Below, piece after piece: positions 54,506 through 64,000 of a stretch of 64,000 nt of DNA (position 1 is its first letter; each line of letters opens with the position of its first letter). The translations under genes were made by a program, and so were the position numbers. Origin of the DNA: Candidatus Microbacterium colombiense (GTDB taxonomy: Bacteria > Actinomycetota > Actinomycetes > Actinomycetales > Microbacteriaceae). A model generated the notes under the pieces. The model saw nothing but the letters and a program-made list of their open reading frames with translations, was not told the origin of the DNA and searched no databases. The stretch covers positions 2,604,001 to 2,668,000 of the forward strand of contig CP119308.1 of NCBI GenBank assembly GCA_029203165.1, in the 5' to 3' direction.

Positions 54506-55969
54506 ATGTTCACTCCCGGCGATTCTGACCTCGACATCGAGGAACGTCGCCGCCTGCTGGATGAGTGGATCGAGACTCGACGACAGATCGCCGCGCTCGA
54601 AGCGAAGTCGGCGGGCCTGCTCCAGAAGCGTGTAGTCCTGCACGACGCCGACGTGGCCTCCAGCCCCTTCCATCGCGATGCGATCCACCGCTCGATGGTG
54701 GCGGAGTACGCGGCTGCGGGTCACGTCTCCACGGGCTCGATGGACTTCGCCTTCGCCGACGCCGTTGCTCTCGCCGACAGTTTCCCCGGAGTGCAGGAAG
54801 CCTTCGAGCGAGGCGCGATCACGGCCGCGCATGTGCGCGAGATCGCCCGGGCGGGCGCGATCGTGAGTGAAGCGGTGCGCAACAACCGGGTGGCACCTGT
54901 GACCCTCGAGCTCTACGAGTCGGCTGTTCTCGTGGTCGCCGAAGTCGACACCCCCTCGCGCACGCGCGCGCACGCACGCCAGGTGGCGTCTGCGCTCGTC
55001 GGAGAGTCGCTCCGCGACCGCCATGCACGCGCCGCCGATGAGCGGTGCGTGCAGGTGCGCTCCCTCGACGATGGGCTCGCACTCTTGACGGCGGTTCTGC
55101 CGGAAGCGCTTGCCGTGGCGATTCAGGATCGGCTCACACGGATGGCACGACACATCATCCGCTCGCGCGACGAGCGGGAGCCGGTGCTCGACCCATCGGA
55201 ACCCGACGGTCTCGATGACGTCCGACCGGAAGACATCGACCTCGATGACCCGTTCTACGCGATCTTCGGGGAGGACGACACGTTCACCACCGACCCGCTG
55301 GCCGGCCTCGTCGACCCGCTGGCCTCGCTCGTCGATCCGCTCATCGATCCGGTGCACAGCGGTGACGTCGAGCACATCCCCGCCGATGCGCGAACGACCG
55401 ACCAGATCCGCGCCGATTTGTTCACCGATCTGCTGCTCGCTTCCGAACCATCCGCAGCCCAGGGAACGGGCCTCGAGTCGATCCAGGCTCGCATTCAGGT
55501 CACGGTCGCGGCATCGACTCTCGCCGGAGCCGACGATCGCCTGGCCGAACTCGACGGGCACGGTGCCCTCGATTCCGAGATCGCGCGGGAGATCGCCGGA
55601 CACAACACCGGCTGGAGCAGACTCTTCCTCGATGCCACCGGCATGATCACCGAGACCGACACCTACACACCGACAGAGGGAATGCGGCGATTCCTGCGCG
55701 CGCGAGATCAGCATTGTCGATTCCCCGGATGTCGGATGCCGGTGCACCGCTGCGAAGTCGATCACAATCATGACCATGCCAAGGGCGGACGGACGCGCCT
55801 CGACAACCTCAGTCATTTCTGCACCGGACACCACGCACTGAAGCATCCCGATGTGTCGGACCTCCATCGTTGGACCGCCCGCGCGCGTCCGGATGGAAGT
55901 ATCGCGTGGACGAGCCCGCTCGGCAACGAGTATCGCGACCATGCTCCGAGACGAGTGATGTTCGTCTGA
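54506..55969 (+). CDS. DUF222 / HNH endonuclease (13E12-type) protein
   Basis: 487 residues. N-terminal DUF222 helical domain with a coiled-coil start (IEERRRLLDEWIETRRQIAA). An acidic insert lies at about 225-300, containing a short repeat DPLAGLVDPLASLVDPLIDP. The C-terminal HNH nuclease has CRFPGC, CEVDHNHDHAKGG and LSHFCTGHHALKH. The longer ORF upstream reads through the SOS box and is not used. In M. tuberculosis the 13E12 genes are reported among LexA-box genes; role in repair or mobility unproven. 17-bp tandem repeats follow the stop. Confidence 0.9.
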   Translation: MFTPGDSDLDIEERRRLLDEWIETRRQIAALEAKSAGLLQKRVVLHDADVASSPFHRDAIHRSMVAEYAAAGHVSTGSMDFAFADAVALADSFPGVQEAFERGAITAAHVREIARAGAIVSEAVRNNRVAPVTLELYESAVLVVAEVDTPSRTRAHARQVASALVGESLRDRHARAADERCVQVRSLDDGLALLTAVLPEALAVAIQDRLTRMARHIIRSRDEREPVLDPSEPDGLDDVRPEDIDLDDPFYAIFGEDDTFTTDPLAGLVDPLASLVDPLIDPVHSGDVEHIPADARTTDQIRADLFTDLLLASEPSAAQGTGLESIQARIQVTVAASTLAGADDRLAELDGHGALDSEIAREIAGHNTGWSRLFLDATGMITETDTYTPTEGMRRFLRARDQHCRFPGCRMPVHRCEVDHNHDHAKGGRTRLDNLSHFCTGHHALKHPDVSDLHRWTARARPDGSIAWTSPLGNEYRDHAPRRVMFV

Positions 55970-55974
55970 CCGGT

Positions 55975-56025
55975 GCCGCGTGACGTCGAACGCCGCGTGA
56001 CGTCGAGTGCCGCGTGACGTCCAGT
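55975..56025. repeat. Three 17-bp tandem repeats after the HNH gene
   Basis: Units GCCGCGTGACGTCGAAC, GCCGCGTGACGTCGAGT and GCCGCGTGACGTCCAGT, each containing TGA, begin 6 nt after the HNH stop. Confidence 0.93.
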
Positions 56026-56052
56026 GATGCACGCCAGGCTCAGACGTGTACT

Positions 56053-56104
56053 TCAGTCACCCAGGTCAGTCGCCCAGGTCAGTCGCCCAGGTCAGTCACC
56101 CAGG
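56053..56104. repeat. Four 13-bp tandem repeats at the Nudix gene 3' end
   Basis: TCAGTCACCCAGG twice and TCAGTCGCCCAGG twice, no spacers. The rightmost copy (56092-56104) holds the minus-strand gene's stop and last codons (LGD-stop). The other three repeat these past the stop in shifting frames. Confidence 0.95.
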
Positions 56105-56988
56105 AGTCTGCGCAACCAGCCCGAGGACTCGACACGAGCCCCGAGCTGCTCCACACGGGAGCGCAGACCTCGGTCGCTCGTCACGACGAGCACGTGCGCT
56201 CCTCCGTCGACTCGGCGCGCCGCCTCGTCGACGATCGCGTCATCCCCTTCGGCGGGGGCGCGGACGATCTCGACGCCGTCATCCACTGCATCGAGATCAC
56301 GAGCCTGGCCTTCGATCACCAGTGCCACCGGCGGGAACCACTCCGTCCCCCCGAGGCCGAACGCATCGGCAGGAACCGCGACACCGGAAAGTCGTTCGCT
56401 CAGGCGCCCCGCCGCTCCGGCGCGGTCCTTCCACCAGCCGTCCGGCACGGAGCCGACGACGTTCGCGGCATCGACCACCAGCGCCGGCCGTGCCTGCAGC
56501 AGCTCCCGCAGCGTCGGCCATGCCGCGGCGAAGCCGGGATGCAACGGGCGCTCATCGATCTCGTCGACAGGCACCCATTCGAGTGCGACACTCTCGGGGT
56601 CGCTGATCACCGGGTCGAACGGCGCGACGACATCGGCGATCACGGTCGTGTACGACCAGACATCCAGATCCAACACGCTCGTGAAGCGTGCACGCACCGA
56701 ACCGTCGGGCACGCCCGCTTCTTCCTGCGCCTCGCGGAGCGCACCCACGATGGCGCTCTCACCCTCATGCAGCGCTCCCCCGGGCAGTCCCCACGTGCCG
56801 CCGAAATGACTCCAGGCCACACGGTGCTGCAGCAGCACTCCCCGCTGGGCGTCGACGACCAGCAGACCGGCGGCGCCGAAGCGTCCCCAGTACCGCTCAC
56901 CGGAATCGGCGATCACCCAGGCATCGCCCGGGTCACGCGGACCCTCGGGCCGTCGCGGTTCGCCGGGGGCTGGAGGAACGATCGTCAC
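56092..56988 (-). CDS. Nudix hydrolase fused to a NYN/PIN-like domain
   Basis: 298 residues. Nudix box GGALHEGESAIVGALREAQEEAG, key residues G-x5-E-x7-REAQEE, at about 72-95. After a linker, a second domain from about 165 reads ARPALVVDAANVVGSVPDGW and HVLVVTSDRGLRSRVE, the acidic metal-site layout of NYN (YacP-like) RNases. Could hydrolyse nucleotide derivatives or process RNA ends. Same strand as der but 60 nt apart. 3' end carries four tandem 13-bp copies with the stop. Confidence 0.88.
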   Translation of the reverse strand: MTIVPPAPGEPRRPEGPRDPGDAWVIADSGERYWGRFGAAGLLVVDAQRGVLLQHRVAWSHFGGTWGLPGGALHEGESAIVGALREAQEEAGVPDGSVRARFTSVLDLDVWSYTTVIADVVAPFDPVISDPESVALEWVPVDEIDERPLHPGFAAAWPTLRELLQARPALVVDAANVVGSVPDGWWKDRAGAAGRLSERLSGVAVPADAFGLGGTEWFPPVALVIEGQARDLDAVDDGVEIVRAPAEGDDAIVDEAARRVDGGAHVLVVTSDRGLRSRVEQLGARVESSGWLRRLLGD

Positions 56989-57048
56989 CCCTCCAGCCTT
57001 TCACAGCATCGCCGTGACGGCATCTGTGCGGTCATAGACCGGAACAGG

Positions 57049-58569
57049 TCAGCGCTGGCGCTTCTCCCGCACACGCATGTTGACCACGATCGGCGTGCCC
57101 TCGAACTCGTACAACTCGCGAAGGCGGCGCTGGATGAATCGGCGGTATCCGGGGTCGAGGAAACCGGTCGTGAACAGCACGAACGTCGGCGGGCGTGTCG
57201 ACGCCTGCGTGCCGAACAGGATGCGCGGCTGCTTGCCACCACGCAGCGGGTGCGGGTGCTCGGCGACGAGTTCCGCGAGGAACGCGTTGAACTTGCCGGT
57301 CGGGATGCGGCGGTCCCAGTTCTCGAGTGCGGTCTCGAGCGCAGGAACCAGCTTGTCGAGGTGACGGCCGGTCTTCGCCGAGATGTTCACGCGCGGCGCC
57401 CAGGCGACGTGCGCCAGGTCCTGCTCGATCTCGCGCTCGAGGTAGCGACGACGTTCCGCGTTCTCGAGGTCCTCGTCGTTCAGACGGTCCCACTTGTTGA
57501 AGGCGAGCACGAGCGAGCGTCCCGACTCGAGCACGAGGTCGATTATGCGAACGTCCTGCTCGCTGATCGACTCCGAGACGTCGAGCACGACGACGGCGAC
57601 CTCCGCCTTCTCCAACGCGGCAGAGGTGCGCAGCGATGCGTAGAAGTCGGCTCCCTGCGCCATGTGCACGCGACGACGGATTCCGGCGGTGTCGACCAGG
57701 CGCCACAGCTTTCCGCCGAGCTCGACGACCTCGTCCACCGGGTCACGGGTGGTGCCGGCGAGGTCGTTCACGACCACGCGCTCCTCGCCCGCGGCCTTGT
57801 TGAGCAGGGAGGACTTGCCGACGTTCGGTCGGCCGAGGATCGCGACGCGACGCGGTCCACCGATCTCGGCCTTCGCGACAGCCGACACGGCGGGAAGCGC
57901 CTTCAGCACCTCGTCCAGCAGGTCGGCGACGCCGCGTCCGTGGATGGCGGACACCGGGTGCGGCTCGCCGAGACCGAGGTTCCACAGCGCTGCCGCCTCG
58001 GGCTCCTGACGTGCATCGTCGATCTTGTTGGCGACGAGGAAGACGGGCTTGCCGCTCTTGCGCAGCAGCTTCACGACGTGCTCGTCGGTCGATGTCGCAC
58101 CGACCATCGCGTCGACGACGAACAGCACGATGTCGGCCAGGTCGATCGCGACCTCGGCCTGCATGGCGACCGAGCGGTCGATGCCCCGCGCGTCCGGCTC
58201 CCAGCCGCCGGTGTCGACGAGCGAGAATCGACGGTCGCCCCACTCGGCCTTGTACGTCACGCGGTCGCGGGTGACACCAGGGGTGTCCTCGACCACGGCC
58301 TCACGGCGTCCCAGGATGCGGTTCACCAGTGCCGACTTGCCGACGTTCGGGCGCCCGACGATCGCGACGACGGGCAGCGCGGGGAAGAACTGGATGCCGT
58401 CCACGCCCATCGTGATGCCGGCGAGGAGCGCGGCATCTTCGTCATCGAGGTCGTAGTCGGCGAGTCCGGCGCGGAGTGTCTCCGCGCGCTGCTCGGCGAG
58501 CTGCTCATCGAGCAGTTCCATCTTCTCGGCGAGGTGGTCGGGACCGCCCTCGTATTCTTCTTCAGCCAT
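57049..58569 (-). CDS. der: Der (EngA), double-GTPase ribosome assembly factor
   Basis: 506 residues. Two tandem GTPase domains: VAIVGRPNVGKSALVNR with LVDTGGWEPD and VANKID, then VAILGRPNVGKSSLLNK with LVDTAGIRRR and FNKWD. C-terminal KH-like domain ends VNMRVREKRQR. The ~65-residue N-terminal extension is an actinobacterial feature. Needed for 50S assembly. Overlaps cmk by 8 nt. Confidence 0.97.
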   Translation of the reverse strand: MAEEEYEGGPDHLAEKMELLDEQLAEQRAETLRAGLADYDLDDEDAALLAGITMGVDGIQFFPALPVVAIVGRPNVGKSALVNRILGRREAVVEDTPGVTRDRVTYKAEWGDRRFSLVDTGGWEPDARGIDRSVAMQAEVAIDLADIVLFVVDAMVGATSTDEHVVKLLRKSGKPVFLVANKIDDARQEPEAAALWNLGLGEPHPVSAIHGRGVADLLDEVLKALPAVSAVAKAEIGGPRRVAILGRPNVGKSSLLNKAAGEERVVVNDLAGTTRDPVDEVVELGGKLWRLVDTAGIRRRVHMAQGADFYASLRTSAALEKAEVAVVVLDVSESISEQDVRIIDLVLESGRSLVLAFNKWDRLNDEDLENAERRRYLEREIEQDLAHVAWAPRVNISAKTGRHLDKLVPALETALENWDRRIPTGKFNAFLAELVAEHPHPLRGGKQPRILFGTQASTRPPTFVLFTTGFLDPGYRRFIQRRLRELYEFEGTPIVVNMRVREKRQR

Positions 58570-59236
58570 GGTGTGCTCCTCGGAGTCGTTCGATCACCGT
58601 GAGAACGGCGTCGATGGTCTGTGGGAAATCGAGCTCCGTCGAATCGACGACCTCGACGCCCTCGGCGGCGTTCAGGAAGTCGACGACGGCGCTGTCGGAG
58701 GCATCGCGTTCGTGCAGGGCAGCCGCGACGGCATCCGCGTTCTCGCCGGCGAGCTCGCCGGCGCGTCGTGCGGCGCGCACCTCGGGCGCCGCGGTGAGCA
58801 GGATGCGCACGGGCGCATCCGGGGCGACGACGGTCGTGATGTCACGGCCCTCGACGACGACGGCGGGGTACGGAGCCTCGGAGACGAGCGTGCGGAACAG
58901 CTCGTTCACCTGGGCACGGACCTCGGGCACGCGGGCGACGCCGCTGACCGCGCCCGAGACGCGCGGATCGCGGATCGCCTCGGTCACGTCGACGTCTCCG
59001 ACGCGAACCGTGCGGTCGTCCGGGTCGAGACCGAGCACGACCGGGAAGTCTGATGCGGCGGCCAGCACGGCATCCGCGTCTGAGGTGTCAGCACCCCGAT
59101 CGAGCACGTGCCACGCCAGAGCGCGATACGCAGACCCGGTGTCGAGGTAACCGAACCCCAGGGCGCGGGCGACCGCCTTGGAGACACTCGACTTCCCGGA
59201 GCCGGCCGGACCGTCGATGGCGATGAAGTCAGTCAT
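58562..59236 (-). CDS. cmk: Cytidylate kinase
   Basis: 224 residues. P-loop IDGPAGSGKSSVSKAVA (about 7-23), FGYLDTGSAYRALAW, and VVVEGRDITTVVAPDA. Phosphorylates CMP/dCMP. Overlaps tyrA and der by 8 nt each. The cmk-der pairing is common in actinobacteria. Confidence 0.97.
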   Translation of the reverse strand: MTDFIAIDGPAGSGKSSVSKAVARALGFGYLDTGSAYRALAWHVLDRGADTSDADAVLAAASDFPVVLGLDPDDRTVRVGDVDVTEAIRDPRVSGAVSGVARVPEVRAQVNELFRTLVSEAPYPAVVVEGRDITTVVAPDAPVRILLTAAPEVRAARRAGELAGENADAVAAALHERDASDSAVVDFLNAAEGVEVVDSTELDFPQTIDAVLTVIERLRGAHHG

Positions 59237-60362
59237 TGGTGCTCCCTGCGATCCGCCATCCGCGCTCCTGCAGTCCCGTGATGGCGCCGTGCAGCGCGGC
59301 GGGCTCGACGCTGATCTCGGCGAGTCCGAACTGCGCGCCCGGTGAGTGCTCGAGACGGAGGTCCTCGACGTTGACGCCGAGCTCGCCGAGTTCCCCGAAG
59401 AGTCGCCCGAGCTGTCCCGCAGTGTCGTCGATCATCACGATCAGCGACTCGAAACGCTGGTTCTGCCCGTGCTTGCCGGGGAGACGCTCGACGCCGTCGT
59501 TGCCGTGCCGGATCGTCTCCGCGACCACGCGACGCGCACCCGGCGCCGCCGGCTCACGAAGAGCATTCGAGACCTCACGGAGGTCGGCTGCGAGGGAATC
59601 GAGGATCTCGACGACGGGTCCGGCGTTGGCTCCGAGGATCTGCACCCACAGTTCGGGTGCGGATGCTGCGATGCGCGTCGTGTCGCGAACGCCCTGGCCC
59701 GAGAGACGCAGCGCCCCTTCGTCGGCTTCGGCGAGACGACCGGCGAGGAGACTCGCGACGACCTGCGGCACGTGTGAGGTGAGAGCGACGGAGCGATCAT
59801 GCTCCTCCGGCGTCATCTCGAGCGGCATCGCTCCGACATCGAGCGCGAGGGCTTCGACGAGGGCGAGGTCGGCTGCTGTGGTGTCTCCGTCACGGCAGAC
59901 GACCCACGGGCGTCCGATGAAGAGGTCGGCGCGCGCGGAGATCGCTCCCCCGCGCTCCCGGCCGGCCAACGGATGCGAGCCGATGTAGCGGGCGAGGTCG
60001 ACACCGCGAGCCTGCAACGTGCGGAATGGCTCGAGCTTGACGCTCGCGACATCGGTGACGACGGCGTCGGGATAGCGGGCGAGCTCGGCCTGGATGACAT
60101 CGGCGGTCACGTCGGGAGGTACGGCGACGACGATCAGCGCGGGGACGTCGTCATCGCTCGCCGCGCGACCTGCGCCATAGTCGATCGCGAGGCGCAGCTG
60201 CGCGGGCGACGCGTCGGTCAGCACGACATCCACGCCCTTGGCACGCAGCGCGTGACCCACGCTCGCACCGAGCAGGCCCGCGCCGACGACGCGGACGGTG
60301 CCGGAGAGTCGCGGCGCGACAGACACCCCCTGCCGCCCGGAGGGCACGCTCGTATCGGTCAC
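59229..60362 (-). CDS. tyrA: Prephenate dehydrogenase
   Basis: 377 residues. NAD-binding VRVVGAGLLGASVGHAL (about 23-39), GSHPLAGRERGG with the catalytic His, and a C-terminal ACT domain (about 300-370, ESLIVMIDDTAGQLGRLF) for tyrosine feedback. Converts prephenate to 4-hydroxyphenylpyruvate. Starts GTG in a GTGA overlap with rluB. Confidence 0.95.
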   Translation of the reverse strand: MTDTSVPSGRQGVSVAPRLSGTVRVVGAGLLGASVGHALRAKGVDVVLTDASPAQLRLAIDYGAGRAASDDDVPALIVVAVPPDVTADVIQAELARYPDAVVTDVASVKLEPFRTLQARGVDLARYIGSHPLAGRERGGAISARADLFIGRPWVVCRDGDTTAADLALVEALALDVGAMPLEMTPEEHDRSVALTSHVPQVVASLLAGRLAEADEGALRLSGQGVRDTTRIAASAPELWVQILGANAGPVVEILDSLAADLREVSNALREPAAPGARRVVAETIRHGNDGVERLPGKHGQNQRFESLIVMIDDTAGQLGRLFGELGELGVNVEDLRLEHSPGAQFGLAEISVEPAALHGAITGLQERGWRIAGSTND

Positions 60363-61144
60363 TCGTCCTCCTGCTCGCCTGGCGCCGAGGCGACACCGGA
60401 ATCACGGCGCGCGAGAGTCAACAGCGCACCGAGTTCGATTTTACCCAGTTCCCGGGTCTTTCCCGCCGGGAGCGTTCCCAGGTGCAGCGGACCGAACTGT
60501 CGGCGCACCAGCTCGGTGACCGGGTGACCCACGGCGGCGAGCATCCGGCGCACGATGCGGTTGCGTCCCGAGTGCAGTGTGAGCTCCACCAGGCTCGATC
60601 CCTGCGACGTGTCGAGCAGTCGCGCTTTGTCGGCGGCGATCTCGCCGTCTTCGAGCTCCACGCCCTTCGTCAGCTTGGCGATCGTCTGCGGCAGCACGGT
60701 GCCCTCGACCTTGGCGATGTAGACCTTCGTCACGCCGAACGACGGGTGCGCCAGCACATGAGCGAGCTCGCCGTCGTTCGTCAGGAGGAGCAGTCCGCTG
60801 GTCTCGGCGTCGAGGCGACCCACGTTGTAGAGGCGCTCCTCGAACTTGTCGGTGAATCGGCGCAGGTCCGGTCGCCCGTTCTCGTCGCGCATGCTGCTGA
60901 CGACCCCGGTCGGCTTGTTGAGCATCACGTAGCGCTTCGACACGTCGAGCTGCACGGCGGTGCCGTCGACATCGACCAGGTCGGTGTCGGGATCGATACG
61001 GCGGCCGAGTTCGGTGACCGTCACGCCGTTGACGCGGATACGTCCCTCGACGATGTACTGCTCGACGACACGGCGGGACGCGACGCCGGCCGCGGCCAGC
61101 ACCTTCTGCAGACGGACGCCCTCGGGAGCCTCGGAGTCGTTCAT
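60359..61144 (-). CDS. rluB: 23S rRNA pseudouridine synthase B (RluB/RsuA family)
   Basis: 261 residues from ATG 61144 (AAGGGA upstream). N-terminal S4 domain RLQKVLAAAGVASRR, catalytic Asp in VGRLDAETSGLLLLTND, late SGRNRIVRRMLAAVG. Modifies U2605-type sites in 23S rRNA. Follows scpB by 25 nt; the scpA-scpB-rluB order is common. In-frame upstream ATG/GTG codons overlapping scpB were rejected. Confidence 0.95.
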   Translation of the reverse strand: MNDSEAPEGVRLQKVLAAAGVASRRVVEQYIVEGRIRVNGVTVTELGRRIDPDTDLVDVDGTAVQLDVSKRYVMLNKPTGVVSSMRDENGRPDLRRFTDKFEERLYNVGRLDAETSGLLLLTNDGELAHVLAHPSFGVTKVYIAKVEGTVLPQTIAKLTKGVELEDGEIAADKARLLDTSQGSSLVELTLHSGRNRIVRRMLAAVGHPVTELVRRQFGPLHLGTLPAGKTRELGKIELGALLTLARRDSGVASAPGEQEDE

Positions 61145-61169
61145 CGGATGGTCCCTTCGTGGAAGCCGG

Positions 61170-61790
61170 TCATCGGATCGTGCCCTCGTCGAAACCGTCG
61201 GCACCATCGTCGAGCAGCGGAGAGATCGGGGGGAGTTCGTCGAGAGAGTTGATGCCGAGATGCTGGAGCAGTGCCTCGGTCGTGCCGTAGTTGATCGCGC
61301 CCGTCTCGGAGTCGGCGAAGAGCTCGGTGATGAGTCCTCGCGCGAGCAGCGTGCGCACGACCGAATCGACGTTGACGGCGCGGATCGACGCGACCTGGCT
61401 GCGAGTGACCGGCTGCTTGTACGCGATCACGGCGAGGGTTTCGAGCGCCGCCTGCGACAACCGTGCCGGCGCCTGTCCACCCACGAACTCGGCGACGAGG
61501 TCGTCGTGATCATCACGCACGTAGAGCCGCCAGCCGCCGCCCACCTCGCGCAGCTCGAAGCCACGCCGCGGGCCGGATCCGTTGCCGTCGTAGTCGTCGA
61601 CGAGCGTCTCGATCGTCTGTCGCACCGCGGGAACGGGAGAGCCGACGGCCGCAGCGAGTGCGACGAGTCCGATCGGCTCGTCGATGATCAGCAGGATCGC
61701 CTCGATCCGCTCGGCCAGCGGGGTCTCAGGCACGGTCGCGGTGTCGACACCCGTCGTCTCCGCGGTGCCGGTCGAAAGGTCATCGGTCAT
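61170..61790 (-). CDS. scpB: ScpB, condensin kite subunit
   Basis: 206 residues. Two winged-helix domains: ERIEAILLIIDEPIGLVAL near 28-46, and LAVIAYKQPVTRSQVASIR, the family hallmark; later NSLDELPPISPLL. With ScpA and SMC it organises the chromosome. Overlaps scpA by 11 nt. Confidence 0.95.
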   Translation of the reverse strand: MTDDLSTGTAETTGVDTATVPETPLAERIEAILLIIDEPIGLVALAAAVGSPVPAVRQTIETLVDDYDGNGSGPRRGFELREVGGGWRLYVRDDHDDLVAEFVGGQAPARLSQAALETLAVIAYKQPVTRSQVASIRAVNVDSVVRTLLARGLITELFADSETGAINYGTTEALLQHLGINSLDELPPISPLLDDGADGFDEGTIR

Positions 61791-62665
61791 AGTCTGCTCC
61801 CAGGCTCGCCAGTGTCTCGTCCGACCAGGAGTCGGCTGCCCAGCGCAGCGTGAGCTCGCCGAGCGGTTCCAGTTGCTCGAACGACAGCGCCGCGTGGCGG
61901 TACAACTCGAGCACGGAGATGAACCGCGCCACCACGATCCCCGGCTCTCGCACCCCGGCGACCAGCTCCCGGAAGCTGAGCGACTCGGTTCCCCGCAGGA
62001 GCGTGACGACGATCGCCGCCTGCTCCCGGATGCTCACCAGAGGCGCGTGCAGATGGTCGAGACCGACGTGCGGCAGTTCCTTCGGCGCGAAGGCGAGAAG
62101 CGCGAGTGCGGCGAAGTCGTCGACACTGAGCGACCAGACGAGTTCGGGTGTCTTGCGACGATGCTTCTCGTCGAGCCGGACCGCCCGCACATGCCGCCGA
62201 TCCTCGCGCTGCAGGCATCGGGAGAACCACGCCGAGACCTCCTTGAAGGCCCGGTACTGCAGCAGCCGGGCGAACAGCAGATCCCGCGCCTCGAGCAGCG
62301 CGACGGCCTCGGCATCCACCAGCTCGCCCTGCGGCAGGAGTCCGGCGACCTTCATGTCGAGGAGGGTCGCGGCGACCACCAGGAACTCCGACGCCTGATC
62401 GAGTTCCTCGTCGTCGTCGAGTTCCTTCAGGTACGTGATGAACTCGTTCGTCACCGCACTGAGAGACACCTCGGTGATGTCCATCTCGTGCTTGGAGATG
62501 AGGTTGAGCAGCAGATCGAACGGCCCGTCGAAGTTCGACAGAGAGACACGGAATCCCTCCGCGGCGTCGATCGCGGCAGAGCTCACGACATCGCTCACGG
62601 CAGCGGACGATTCGGCAGCCTCGACGTCGGTCCCGGAGACCGGGTCGACCAGCGGAACGTTCTCG

Positions 62666-62682
<17 letters not shown>
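61780..62682 (-). CDS. scpA: ScpA, condensin kleisin subunit
   Basis: 300 residues from GTG 62682, inside the last codons of parA (GGGAG upstream). Kleisin N-terminus FRVSLSNFDGPFDLLLNLI, then EFLVVAATLLDMK. The first ~45 residues are acidic and non-conserved in look. A longer ORF upstream reads parA antisense frames. Overlap with parA and scpB implies co-translation of segregation and condensin proteins. Confidence 0.94.
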
Positions 62683-63556
<874 letters not shown>

Positions 63557-63588
63557 CGGTTCTCCTGCTCCTTCGTGCTTGGTCGATT

Positions 63589-64000
63589 CTAGCGGCCGAC
63601 CTCTTCCTCGTCGTCCCGGCGCGCGGCGCGGTCGCCTGCCGCCTTGACGAGCGCCGCTATCACGCGGACGTCATCCGTGGTCTCAGGATGCCACTGCACG
63701 CCCACGGCGAAGCGCTCCCCCTCGCTCTCCATCGCCTGGAGCACACCGTCGTCGTCGTGGGCGGTGGCGACGAACCCGGGGTGATCCGCGACCGCCTGAT
63801 GGTGGTGGCTCGAACTCGTGATCTGCGCGCCCAGTGCCTCCGCGAGCCTGTTGCCCGGCGCGATCCCCACCGGGAGCGCCTCGTAGGAGCTCTCGCCACC
63901 GCCATGGCGCTCGTGGCCGACGACATCGGGCAGATGCTGGATCAGCGAGCCGCCTGATGCGACCGCCATGATCTGCATCCCCCGGCAGATCCCGAGCACG
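63589..64000 (-). CDS. Class I glutamine amidotransferase-like protein (PuuD/peptidase C26), partial
   Basis: The C-terminal 137 codons are visible; the 5' end is beyond the window. Nucleophile Cys in VLGICRGMQIMAVASGG, SSSHHHQAV, and His-Glu in GVQWHPETTDD match gamma-glutamyl-GABA hydrolase-type proteins. Acts on gamma-glutamyl bonds of an unknown substrate. Lies 32 nt upstream of parA on the same strand. Confidence 0.88.
   Translation of the reverse strand, partial: VLGICRGMQIMAVASGGSLIQHLPDVVGHERHGGGESSYEALPVGIAPGNRLAEALGAQITSSSHHHQAVADHPGFVATAHDDDGVLQAMESEGERFAVGVQWHPETTDDVRVIAALVKAAGDRAARRDDEEEVGR

Noticed and set aside
55975..56104. CRISPR-like array
   Set aside because: Units of 17 and 13 bp follow each other without spacers and no cas genes are near; these are tandem repeats.
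56014..58602. Long plus-strand frame opposite Nudix and der
   Set aside because: Starts inside the tandem repeats; antisense to two well-identified genes.

Overview
The window is high-GC actinobacterial chromosome, most likely Microbacteriaceae and probably Microbacterium or a close relative. That placement is inferred from gene content and gene order; no search was run. Gene order follows the mycobacterial chromosome in several blocks. Block one is mraZ-rsmH-ftsL-like-ftsI-murF-mraY-murD-ftsW-murG on the minus strand. Block two is DUF3040, idsA-type prenyl synthase, Rv2175c-like regulator, PASTA kinase, class II DAHP synthase, acyltransferase and fadD15-type ligase. Block three is garA with two MerR genes.

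Layout. 1-9955 is the division and wall (dcw) cluster, with MraZ-box-like repeats upstream; murE is missing between ftsI and murF. 10183-19719 holds the DUF3040-to-fadD15 block. 19736-26313 carries peptide deformylase, a MinD/ParA-like ATPase with a (Pro-Glu)9 tract, pyruvate carboxylase and a ParA-like ATPase. 26385-30432 has the two MerR genes, garA, copC-like and lpdA. 30437-34855 holds a type III polyketide synthase with methyltransferase and FAD monooxygenase, then a CYTH protein and a prepilin peptidase. 35009-40841 is the LexA-box-preceded imuA-imuB-dnaE2 mutagenesis cassette. 40850-44465 has hypothetical genes and a frameshifted serine hydrolase.

44638-52185 is the accessory region: a decayed integrative element in a tRNA-Pro(GGG) gene. 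A 3' tRNA fragment lies at the left end. An intact tRNA-Pro, a broken tRNA-Pro and an integrase C-terminal remnant lie at the right end. Cargo is a TetR-CarD pair, a glgB fragment, and a TetR / DUF2236 oxygenase / SDR / aldehyde dehydrogenase operon with a clear promoter and an 18-bp palindromic operator.

52218-64000 returns to core genes: GNAT, a hypothetical, a YhhN-like membrane protein, S4, a LexA-box-preceded DUF222-HNH gene and a Nudix-NYN fusion. These are followed by the tight minus-strand run parA-scpA-scpB-rluB-tyrA-cmk-der, and a partial class I amidotransferase at the edge.

Three themes recur. Many genes look leaderless, with a TAnnnT box 6-8 nt before the start codon. Four genes have short tandem repeats at their 3' ends that carry stop-like triplets. 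Overlapping ATGA/GTGA/TGATG junctions bind the operons together.
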